From Undaria pinnatifida (lineage: Eukaryota; Sar; Phaeophyceae; Laminariales; Alariaceae), in contig JABAKD010000027.1 in the NCBI GenBank assembly GCA_012845835.1, forward strand, positions 124,001 to 188,000: 64,000 bases of DNA, in the 5' to 3' direction. The position numbers were made by a program, and so were the translations under genes. How positions within the stretch are numbered: position 1 is the first letter of the stretch; each line of letters starts with the position of its first letter. Positions 56,301 to 64,000 of the stretch are shown here, piece after piece. A model generated the notes under the pieces. That model saw only the letters and a list, made by a program, of their open reading frames with translations, was not told the origin of the DNA and did no database searches.

Positions 56301-59300
56301 GTTGCTGTACCCTGCGCTCGGAAAAAAATCCATGTAACGGTGGGGGGGGGAGAGAACGAAAGACACCCGTGACCACGGCCTCCTGTAAGTTACCCAACCT
56401 AGATATGACGTCATTAGACAAGAGGTAGATATGACGCCAGTAGAGCTGCAAAGTATGAGTAACTACGAAAAGAACGGCGGTTGGTCAAATGCGAGTGGAC
56501 CTGGAGAGGAGTGACACACAAAAGCAAAAAAACGTCATGCGAGTGGCGCCGGAAAGCAAAAGTGATGCGAAAAAAAAAAAAAAAAAAAAAACACCGAAAG
56601 CACCCAAGTGCGCACGCACGTGCTGAAGGTGCCGCATCCCGTTCAGGCGGATAATCAAGCCTTCCCCACACCACACTTAAATTGGCGCCCACGCTTGAAG
56701 ACGCCATGCCGTGCTCGGGGCACATATCAGACCATATGAGATCCCTATCGATATCATAGATTATCTATGATTTTCAGGGCAGACAGATCCCTGGTCTACA
56801 TATGGCCTGCACGGCCTACATAACATGTTGCAGGGTGGGAGCCGGATGATCTGAATGACCTAGCACATGTTTCCTGCGTGAATCTGTTCTACACAGATCC
56901 TACACAACATGCAGTACCGACAGATAGATTATCTCGATGATATATATCATCTACACCGTGATCTGCCCCATGTGTGCACTACTCGCGCGCTGCAAATGGT
57001 AAACTAGTAAATTGCACACCACAAATAAAATAGTGCGTTGAGCGACGGGATACTCACTTGTTGCCGTCAAACAACAGCAACAGGGGGTCCAGCACCAGCA
57101 ACCCCTGTCCCTTTAAAGCCTGCACGTTGTCGAAAACCACCGTGGCTTTGCCCGGGCACCTTGTGATCGCTGCCGCCACGTTGTCCTTCAACCATAGCTG
57201 CGCCTGAAAGGTGTCAACAACAAACGAATGAACGCGCGACGTTATCGGGTTAATTGCCGCAGCAAAAACAGTGGCGCACGGAAAACGTGCAAAGCGGATA
57301 GATGGGATGGGAAGAGAAAAACAAACAAACTATTTGTAGTGGGTGCAGAGGCATCAACAACGAAGGAGTGTTCGGGGCTTTGGAACGGTGAGCAGCTACG
57401 TGCATGGAGACAGAAGCAAATTCAGCGGCCGAGCTACAGCGGTGACGTGTGTCATCTATTCGTAAGAGGCAGACGTTCCTTTAGCGGCAACGGCGCTATT
57501 GATGCTACAGCTCGTGACGACGCTTACGGTAGTGTTATATACACCTATTGGCACCCACCGCTGCTGTTGCTATCTAGTAAGCGTCACGCCTCTTCGCGAC
57601 CACAATATTCTGCACTTCGTCATCTGCGACAGCCCCTCGTCCGTTGCTGTTACTATTGTGATTGGCAACGCTGCCCGATTACCTAGTTTCGGAAAATGAC
57701 TCCCTATTCAGTGCGTGAGATCGGCCATCTCCATCGACAAACTGGGCCATCGCACAAACATTGGACATTATAGGCCATGCACGCTCCGCACAGCTTCCTC
57801 CTACTTCAAGGTCGCACGCTCAAGGCCGCAAAATGGGTACGCCACCCCCGGGAAGCATCGCCCGCCGGTGGCACTAAGATTGTCCCCATTCCAAAATCGA
57901 TGTATGCTACTATCATCAAGATCTGAACCGGGCACGTTTCATTCCTCCTCGTGGCCGCAAATGCGCTAAGATCTCCCCCCACGCACTCCTACTCACTGGG
58001 GAAACGCACTCTCCCCAACGGCATATTAATAACATGAACCGCTCGCCTCAGCGCCACCCATTGTCAGGGCTAGGGCTAGCTCATATCGGCAAGTGAGTGA
58101 GTTGTTACACTCTTCCTGGCGGATACCAACAGCAACAACACTATACCGGTAGCTGGAGAGTTTCAGCAATGCTGCTGCCGCACCGAAGCAACAAAAGACC
58201 GGCCTCTACGTGAAGGAACGCATGGTATTATCTACTTCGATGTATTCGTAGTAATAACGATACAGATAGACTAGGGATAGACTAGGGATAGACTAGCACC
58301 TGGGTTAGAGGTGCGCCTTGTTTTCCCTCATCATTTCACTTGAGGACTTGAGGAGCTGTGCACCTCACCCAGCAAGTACAGCTAATGTACAGTACCTTTC
58401 TTTACACACAGAAAAACAAGGTGCAACCCAAACTATCCTATGCCATGGTCTAGAATCATAACGTAAAACAGAAATAACGCCCTGGGACAACGATATACAA
58501 CAATACTCGTGTAGTCTACCCCTGCCGTAGCACGCGCCAAGGCGGTCAAGGCGGTCAACACGCCCCAAAAGGGCCTGGTTACGTTTGATAATGGTCTTGC
58601 TACACTCCAAACGCTTTGGCATAGTTGAAGGGGTTGACTACCATACCTCGTCAATACCCCTATGGCGATGCACCCTTGCGGCCTCCTCCATGTCCACCAC
58701 CGCAACAGCGCCTGTGTTGCAGCCATCAATGTAGACAGACTCCAGTACGGCCTTGACCACGGCCCTCGGCCCCCATTCCCCGCCCCCAAGCACAGCGTAC
58801 ACATGGGGTACGGGTAGGCTAGCGGGGGGGGGGTGCCACAGGCAGGTGGGAGGTGTAATTCGCGGAGGGCGGGGCGGGCGATGGAGACCTTGAGCAAAAA
58901 TATCGTCATATTCAACTGCTACATGGGAATATTATCCAACACCTAATGTGTACAAATTCAGCTAAATTTTCAATGCTGCACGGCGTCTTTTCGGTCATTG
59001 ATACTGACCTGTAACCCCGCCGCTACAGATGTAACCGAAAAAAAAACTGGACACGTTTCGCAGAGAACGGAACTGTTCCCTCAAAATACAAATACTAATA
59101 GTGGGAATAAGCTGTGCCATGTGCTGCCTGCAGCAGGTGCTTGGGTCAAACCTCGATTTTGCAGTAGTGCGATTCGCGCATTGCGTCAGTGCTCTTCTTG
59201 CCATCGTTTCGAGGGCAAAAAATGACGTCGTCCTGCGGCGATCGCTAGGACTTAAAACCGCCACCACCACCACGTCCCAGAACCAACACCAAATTTGCCG

Positions 59301-61362
59301 CTAGCTGCTTTCATTCCATGATGGCGGCGACGGTTCAGGCCACAACGCACAAACGGCCCCGACGCCTACGATACTGAACCGCTAAAAACTTTGCAACATG
59401 AAAAAACATGGTAATAAGTAAAAAACTGGAGTGCCTCACCTATCACCCCACCTGCTAATACCCAGTACACTAGTAGTTGATACGTAGGCGTTTTGAATCC
59501 GGAACACCGGCACACTCTTTCGCTGTACGAGCACCACCGTCTAAAACCTGTAGCTTGCGCCACAATACCCTGGTACGCGCGGGCGCGATTGCTATTAATA
59601 GCAAGCCGGTCTAAGATTGAAACGAAATGATCAGGTATCAGGTATGATACCTCATCCTTCCTTATCATGTATAGTCTATACGTATATACTATATTATATA
59701 CTATAAACATGAAAATACACTCCAGCCGTGAGATCGAAGATTTTGTCGAAACTCATCTTTGCAAGCTGTGTGTGATACCCCGATCGCCTGTATTACTGGG
59801 TGTGTGACCTCATTAAGGATATACGTCGGCGAGTCCCCTTGGAACTACAGTGTAGCTTGTACCGGGGTCAACAAGGTTATGTTAGTCAGTCTGTGCGCGG
59901 AAACTATAAAAACCGTTTTTGAGGGGGACAAAATCTGACAGCTGTGGAAGGAAATGCATCATCAAGTGTATCCTGTAAGTCGTATAATAGGAGAGGGGTT
60001 TTCAAAGGCGTGGGGGCTTGGGTTTGAACAAGAGGGAGCCGGGGGGCGGGGGGGCGGGGGGGGGGGGGCAAACGGGCGGGGCAACTCAATCTGTGCGCGG
60101 AGACTATAAATCCTTTAAGGGAACAAATTTGACGGTTGTGGAAGGAATGCATAAGTATATCATGTATATCCTGTGAGTCGTACAACCAGTGAGCAGAAGG
60201 CGGAGTGTTCGAAGGGGTGGGGGGGGGGAGGGGGGGTTCCAACAGGTTTATGTCGAATAGATGTAGGGGTTTGCTATACGTGTGGTGCTAGGTCTAGGCG
60301 ACGGTGCGGGTGGTGGGGAAGGAGGGGGCGTTGAGCGGGGGGGGGGAGGGCGCGGGGGGCGAATTGATGCTACAGCATGAATGGCTAGAAAGATAATGAG
60401 GTGATATCAACTACGTGGTAGTGTGTGTTACCCTGGCAGATTTCGTTTTTAGGTGGGGCGTTTGAACTAGAGGGAGCGGGGGAAAAAACGGGGGGGGGGG
60501 CGGAAATGAACTGGGGCTACGGCATGGACGGCTAGAAAGATAATGAGGTGGTATCCGTTGCCTGGTAGTGTTTATTACTCAGGTGGGGAGTCGGGAAGGA
60601 GGGGGCGTTGGGGGGGGGGGGGGGGGGGTGATTTGGGCTACAGCATGGATGGCTAGAAAGATAATGAGGTGATATCAACTGCGTGGTAGTGTTTATTACT
60701 CTGGCAGATTTCGATTTTAGGTGGGACGCTAGAACAAGAGGGAGCGGGGGGAAAAGAGGGGGAGAGGGGGCAAATGAAATGGAGCTACGGCATGGATGGC
60801 TAAAGAGACAATGAGGTGATATCAGCTGCCTGGTAGTGTTTATTACTCTGGCAGATTTTGATTTTGAGGTGAGGCGTTTGAACACCTTTAAAAAAGAGGG
60901 GTCGGAAGGCGCGGGGGGGCGGGGGGGCGGGCGGGACAACTCAATATGTACGTGGCAACTATACATCCCTTAAGGGGACAAGTCTGACGGTTGTAGAAGG
61001 AATACCTCACTTCATATCACCTGCCTGGTATTGATTATTATTCTAGCAAATTTGATGTTAGGTGTGGCATACAACACGATTCTCAGGTGTGGTATACAAC
61101 GTGTTATTGTCATAGCTTCGTGGTGTGTTATTGTACATGGATCGCAAGATAGAACATTTACATATACTTTACCTGGTATGCATTATATCCATACCGGGCC
61201 AAGTAGTTAGGGACTTAGGGTTAGGAACCGTTAGGGAATACTAGGGAATACTAGGGAATACAAGGGAATACTATACGCATTTTTATTCTCACCTGAGGGC
61301 ACGATTTCGAAGGTCAGCCGCAAGTCGAGAGAGACCTTTTTCGCCAACTAGTCCACTCGCCT
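46569..61362 (-). CDS. Torsin-like AAA+ protein with degenerate ATP site and C-terminal membrane helix
   Basis: Five minus-strand exons (61293-61362, 58647-58818, 57058-57203, 51514-51665, 46569-47353) have GT...AG borders, and every junction keeps phase. Together they give at least 440 residues. They align along a torsin AAA+ domain: a helix before the P-loop (GLSRLAADLRNRAL), the strand and loop VYAVLGGGEWGPRAVV, QLWLKDNVAAAI before Walker B, VVFDNVQAL at Walker B, the sensor strand STFLMLLHEDES, and GFTTDAFVGRVDAALLLSSP before the lid. Torsins are ER/nuclear-envelope ATPases with GxTGxGKN and DE. Here the lysine is lost, Walker B is Asp-Asn, and the sensor Asn is absent, so ATP hydrolysis is unlikely. 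The protein adds a hydrophobic helix and a Ser/Gly-rich tail. The 5' exon with a signal peptide was not found. A pseudogene is less likely, because all frames are intact. Annotation is by pattern recognition only. Confidence 0.65.
47823..48040. mobile_element. Diverged relative of the GACCCGACCC MITE
   Basis: The ends CAGGGATTTTCACGG and CGGTGAAAAGCTCTG are inverted copies. The interior is GGGTCGC and GACCCGACCC words. It lies inside a torsin-like intron. No target duplication seen. Confidence 0.55.
48493..48602 (+). repeat. (CAG)n-rich tract with a 60-bp duplication
   Basis: CAACCTCAGCAGCAGCACAG recurs at about 48540 as AACCTCAGCAGCAGCACAAC. Triplet-rich, intronic. Confidence 0.75.
48610..51513. 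other. Torsin-like intron, no exon supported
   Basis: A 15-base tandem (GAAGGAATATTT type) is at 50441-50503 and a run of 18 C at about 51192-51210. An open minus-strand stretch at 50052-50179 was considered as an exon and set aside. On the plus strand 49209-49261 has TTTCAG and CTAG|GTATGT borders but no partner. Confidence 0.45.
51514..51665 (-). CDS. Torsin-like exon 4 (sensor strand)
   Basis: The borders are GCTGTGCAG and GAAG|GTGAGAG. It enters with one base completing a Lys codon and leaves in phase 1. It encodes SIMDHDDVKLSGDGSTFLML then LHEDESAKARYEE, where torsins have the strand FIFLSNAG. The Asn of sensor 1 is not conserved. Confidence 0.65.
51725..52075 (+). repeat. (TGTTG)n microsatellite, about 350 bp
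   Basis: Long, nearly pure pentamer with TGTGG variants. It lies in the largest torsin-like intron, 60 bases from exon 4. Frames through it on both strands are artefacts. Confidence 0.97.
54991..55345 (+). mobile_element. tRNA-derived SINE with poly(A), right copy
   Basis: Counterpart of 33974-34306. Its A box is split by an extra ATTAAAAATAGTGGT stretch (GTGGTCTATTAAAAATAGTG), so internal promoter function is probably lost. It ends in 13 A. Confidence 0.65.
55427..55804 (-). CDS. Element-borne open frame, 125 residues, right copy
   Basis: Counterpart of 33507-33887: MAMEVRSRQDAKSVCIKRRH, AGEVLEEDCFVCYVKAVALI. One residue shorter through an in-frame three-base deletion in the Leu/Phe stretch. 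Function unknown. Confidence 0.35.
   Translation of the reverse strand: MAMEVRSRQDAKSVCIKRRHEDMSAGEVLEEDCFVCYVKAVALIGLRGRGRGGKRRRGGRSLVEAALSKIGAGVALLVREVGVALLLFFSRRRDMCVCCLFFVGAFTLSKSDVAPQCIISGVSLP
56171..57057. other. Intron remainder with a SINE-body fragment
   Basis: Bases 56225-56330 match the body of the SINE at 11292-11595 (GCGCGAGAGCGTAAGTTGAC, CGACGAGCAGTGGGGTTGCT). A run of about 22 A is at 56570-56591. At 56740-56980 AGATCC and GATCTGC words echo 3640-3690 and 5580-5690. Confidence 0.5.
57058..57203 (-). CDS. Torsin-like exon 3 (Walker B region)
   Basis: The borders are CACCTTTCAG and AACAA|GTGAGT. It encodes AQLWLKDNVAAAITRCPGKA and TVVFDNVQALKGQGLLVLDP then LLLLFDGN. This matches the torsin order QLWI.GNV..C, FIFDEMDKM, GLID.IKPFLDYYD closely. 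The catalytic Glu of Walker B is Asn. Confidence 0.75.
57204..58646. other. Torsin-like intron, no feature
   Basis: No Walker A-type sequence was found here on the minus strand. A 13-base repeat, GATAGACTAGG, occurs three times at 58264-58300. Confidence 0.45.
58647..58818 (-). CDS. Torsin-like exon 2 (degenerate P-loop)
   Basis: A C-rich tract ending CGCTAG precedes it and GAG|GTATGG follows. It encodes LPVPHVYAVLGGGEWGPRAV and VKAVLESVYIDGC, then VAVVDMEEAARVHRHRGIDE. It aligns with the torsin strand LSLHGWTGTGKN, but the Lys is Pro and the Thr/Asn is Arg. Confidence 0.7.
58819..59702. other. Torsin-like intron, no feature
   Basis: No exon or repeat family recognised apart from short CACCAC triplets at 59262-59273. 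Confidence 0.45.
59703..60990 (+). mobile_element. Dispersed G-tract repeat family, copy 5, with internal tandem units
   Basis: It starts GAAAATACACTCCAGCCGTG, keeps the family order, and then has four imperfect units of about 130-150 bases (about 60370, 60510, 60640, 60775). These share GGCTAGAAAGATAATGAGGTG, TGGTAGTGTTTATTACTCTG and G tracts. It lies in a torsin-like intron on the opposite strand. Confidence 0.7.
61200..61265 (+). repeat. Degenerate TTAGGG-like tract and TAGGGAATAC repeats
   Basis: GACTTAGGGTTAGGAACCGTTAGGG is followed by four copies of GGGAATACTA. Confidence 0.7.
61293..61362 (-). CDS. Torsin-like exon 1 of those seen
   Basis: TTTTGCAG precedes it (a second AG follows directly, so the start may be 61360) and CTCAG|GTGAGAA ends it. 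It encodes ASGLVGEKGLSRLAADLRNR then AL, and leaves in phase 2. It corresponds to the amphipathic helix before the torsin P-loop. Confidence 0.55.
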
Positions 61363-61486
61363 CTGCAAAACATGACAAGAAAAACAATGAAAAACGTAAC
61401 AACATATGATGAGCTATCCCACGGTAGGGTTGCAGCATGATCAGATCAGTCCCTGAGCTCCTCACATGAGGAACTCAATAACTTAC

Positions 61487-61561
61487 CCGAAAAATGACTT
61501 CGAAGGCATTCGTTCGCACAACCCGATGAAGCTCCTTCGACTTACTCCCGAAATAAACGTA
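61487..61561 (-). CDS. Candidate upstream exon of the torsin-like gene
   Basis: It ends at a consensus donor, TTTTTCGG|GTAAGTT, and one frame reads YVYFGSKSKELHRVVRTNAF then EVIFR. This frame joins exon 1 only if the second AG of the tandem acceptor is used (61360). Another frame would fit the first AG. Its own acceptor is weak, so this is tentative. Confidence 0.3.
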
Positions 61562-61600
61562 CTCGTAAAGTTACTTCATTGCTTGACCGGCAGTTCCTCG

Positions 61601-61690
61601 CATACCATACCATACCATACCATATCACATCACATCACATCACATCACATCACATCACATCACATCACTTCACATCACTTCACATCACAT
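61601..61690 (+). repeat. (CATAC)n and (CACAT)n pentamer microsatellite
   Basis: Four CATAC units pass into about thirteen CACAT units. Confidence 0.95.
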
Positions 61691-61850
61691 GAGACACTGC
61701 AACCCCTACCGTGGGATGACTCAAGCACAAAAAATATATCATGACCCTTCGATACCTATCACGGACGATCTAGTGTTTCACATCTTTTTGAACGCCCTGG
61801 ACACAGTGCACACTGGACACAGTGCACACTGGACACTGGACACCAAAATC

Positions 61851-61870
61851 CTTAGGGTTAGGGTTAGGGT
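61851..61870 (+). repeat. Telomere-like (TTAGGG)3 tract
   Basis: CTTAGGGTTAGGGTTAGGGT follows a GTGCACACTGGACACA tandem (61806-61842). Interstitial, not terminal. Confidence 0.75.
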
Positions 61871-61899
61871 GCACTGTCAAGTCACCAACTGTCACAAAC

Positions 61900-64000
61900 T
61901 GTCACCAACATTTCAAAGTGCCACGCAACCGCAAGAACACAGGCCACCTCGCACGCTGCGCACCATAACGGGTCATCCCAGGGCAAAAACAAGCACGTGT
62001 TACTCTACCCGCATCGCATTTGGGCACGTCTTCGCCCTAAACCGTACATTTCGCAATCGCTTCAGGTGCTTTGGATGTGCTTTCTGCGGCCAAGTCTTGG
62101 CCATATGTAAATCTATTACTATGACTATGACACCGCTGCTGATCCGAGTTTTGTAGCAATAGGTTCTATTAACCGCGCGTTTGAGCGTTGTGTTGAAGCT
62201 CGGGTTCTGTGAGGGAGGTTCTGCCGCACCTCTCAAATTATCGTACCACGTACAAGGGCTCCGCTCCGCGGGCGGATGACGCCGCCCGCTACGCTCGCAC
62301 AAGGAAGAATATAACTAAATGTGAAAGGGGCAGGAAGAAGAGACCCATGATTTGGTGTAACTAAAGACTTGATACTGCCAAGAGCTACTTGTGCAGAGCT
62401 GATTGCCTAGCGTTGTGCTGTGTGCTTGTTGGCGATGTCACATGCTGATCGGCAGTACGTGTGTAATTGGCGAAACAAAAAACATGAAGAGGACCGAGAG
62501 GGAGGAGACATCAATGAAGAAAGCTAAAAGAAGGGTACACACGTACATACCTGGTACTTCGCATGATACCTGGTACTGTGTGTTCGAAAGACAGCACAGC
62601 GTAGCACGGCACAGCACAGCACAGCACCGCAGTGCAAGGCACGGCACCGCACGGCGCTGCACTGCGCGCTGTTGAGCTGTACTCATAGCTGAGCTGAGCT
62701 GGGTTTTTTGTCGTTCAACATGCAGAAGAGCAACCTGGTGTGGTGTCCCTCGGCATTGCTGTATGATACTGCGGCGAACAAGACCTGGAAAAGGAGAATA
62801 TCTAAGCTAGTGTACGAAAAGCAAAAAGCTAAGTTAGTGTCAAGAAGCAAAAGAATGGAGGCTGCTCAGGAAACCGATACAGAAGGATTCCTTCCTGAAA
62901 CGGGGAAAAAACATGTCAAAAACAAAGTAGGAAAACGTGCATTGTTGAAAAAAAAAAATGAACGCTGAAGTCTGTAGGGCTCGAAGTCACAGCTCACGCC
63001 CTCAAACCTCACAGTGTGTCGCCTTGACCTTTTGGCTAAAACACCATCCATACAAGGACCCAAAAATTAATTATCTCGTCGGCATTTAAGGGCCCGTATG
63101 GGCCCGAATTAACGAGGAACTTGCTAAAACGAATTTCGATTTTTTTTTTAGAATTGAATTTAACTTGCATCTGATTGGTCAAAAAATGAATCACCAAGCA
63201 GGCACTCTCAGAATTATTACGAAAAATCAAATTCAACAAAGAAGTAAAAAAAGACGTTCTCGGTCGAATTTAGTCGAAATTCGAAATTCAATTTGGGAGT
63301 TTGTCCACCTAGATTTGGGGAGTTTGTCCACCCAGATTTGGGGAGTTTGTCCACCTAGACATGGCTAGTTCTGTATAACCGAAGCAGGCCACGCGAATTA
63401 GTGCCATGTCTTTGGCTGATTGAGAGGCGAGAAGCCACCATTGCGAGAGGTAGGACCACCGGAGCAGCCGCAGCGCGGCCTCCGAAGGTCCTTAGCGCAG
63501 CGTAGACCGCCTGCGACGCTTCGAAAACAATCGAGACCGCCGCAAACCCAGTTTTTTGTCGCCCTGCACCTCCAAAGTTACACGACCAACTACCACATGG
63601 TGACTTCGCTCAGAAGTTTGACCGCTATATCCCCGTCGCTGCTGCCCGTGTCGGGCGGCGGGGTGGCGCCAGCCCATCCAAGAGACGCCTAGAGCCATAG
63701 CCTTCAAGCCGCTGCCGGCCAAAACGATCTGCCGCTAGCCGCGGCGCTCCGGGGAGGACGCGAGCCATCGCTCGCCTCGGTCGTTGCCCACGGGTGTTCG
63801 TTGACCGTTTTGCGTTCTTTGAAGTTTTTATTTCCTAGAACGCACTACGCCGTTCCTTGATAAGAGCCAAAGCCAATTTTTTCGTGGATTTTTCATGAAA
63901 GAAAAATAAAAAAAAAGAATTACGATTTTCCGTGCTCTTTGTTAATCTGGGCCCTATTATCGAGCAACATATCAAGTCGTATTTCGAGTTTATTTTCAAC
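61900..64000. other. No gene supported; small repeats
   Basis: CACAGCACAGCAC and CACGGCACCGCAC words lie at 62590-62665. A 23-base tandem, ATTTGGGGAGTTTGTCCACC plus CAG, occurs three times at 63291-63359. A basic plus-strand frame at 62708-62968 (MQKSNLVWCPSALLYDTAAN onward) and a GC-richer block at 63420-63770 could be exons but lack supporting borders or motifs. TACAAGGGCTCCGC at 62250 resembles the start of the large dispersed element. Confidence 0.4.

Noticed and set aside
56414..56725. Minus-strand frame with a Phe run as a torsin-like exon
   Set aside because: The Phe run is the poly(A) tract read backwards, and no torsin-like residues occur.
61851..61870. Chromosome end
   Set aside because: Only about three TTAGGG units with non-telomeric sequence on both sides.

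Overview
This window looks like a gene-poor, repeat-rich stretch of a eukaryotic nuclear genome. There are no operons and no bacterial-style gene packing. Coding sequence occurs as short exons with GT...AG borders, separated by introns of 1 to 5 kb, and interstitial TTAGGG-type tracts are present. A carbohydrate sulfotransferase-like gene, a torsin-like gene and the long introns full of transposon debris would fit a brown alga (Phaeophyceae) or another large-genome stramenopile. That assignment is inference, because no species marker is visible.

Three spliced genes can be supported by reading exons directly. (1) A galactose-3-O-sulfotransferase-like gene on the minus strand occupies about 676-5933 and continues beyond the left edge. 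Three exons are seen, carrying the two PAPS-binding motifs. (2) A small plus-strand two-exon gene (37226-37363 and 38488-38544) encodes 64 residues and resembles the B9/NDUFA3 accessory subunit of mitochondrial complex I. (3) A torsin-like AAA+ gene on the minus strand (46569-61362) has five phase-compatible exons. It encodes at least 440 residues, has lost the Walker A lysine, the Walker B glutamate and the sensor asparagine, and ends in a transmembrane helix plus a Ser/Gly-rich tail. One of its introns holds a 4 kb transposon copy.

Almost everything else is mobile or repetitive. Layout: 0.7-6 kb sulfotransferase with a degenerate TIR element in its large intron; 6-7 kb tandem array; 7-10 kb unassigned with a decayed coiled-coil/His-rich frame; 10-12 kb AGCTC-word array with a SINE; 13.4-17.6 kb a 4.15 kb TIR element flanked by an exact 8-bp duplication, with a second 863-bp TIR element (own exact 8-bp duplication) nested inside; 18.8-20.5 kb LTR retroelement remains; 20.8-22.8 kb two related TIR elements; 23.2-23.6 kb a very long AAC microsatellite; 25.5-29.6 kb a TIR element with nested insertions; 30-36.6 kb copies of a 3.4-4.0 kb element whose second copy lies inverted at 52.1-56.2 kb; 38.7-39.0 kb a 280-bp element with exact TIRs and 8-bp duplication; 40.4-42.9 kb a MITE and two more LTR copies; 42.9-43.8 kb CCATGGGA array and G-tract repeat; 59.7-61.0 kb another G-tract repeat copy.

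The main unexpected pattern is a class of non-autonomous, hAT-like elements. Each has an interior built from degenerate copies of one short self-complementary word (AGCTC, ATCGAT with ACAAT..ATTGT, TACCCGGGTA, GACCCGACCC, ACTCCGAGTA, TTCGACTGG). The word differs from element to element, even where the element termini are alike. The second main finding is the catalytically dead torsin-like gene.
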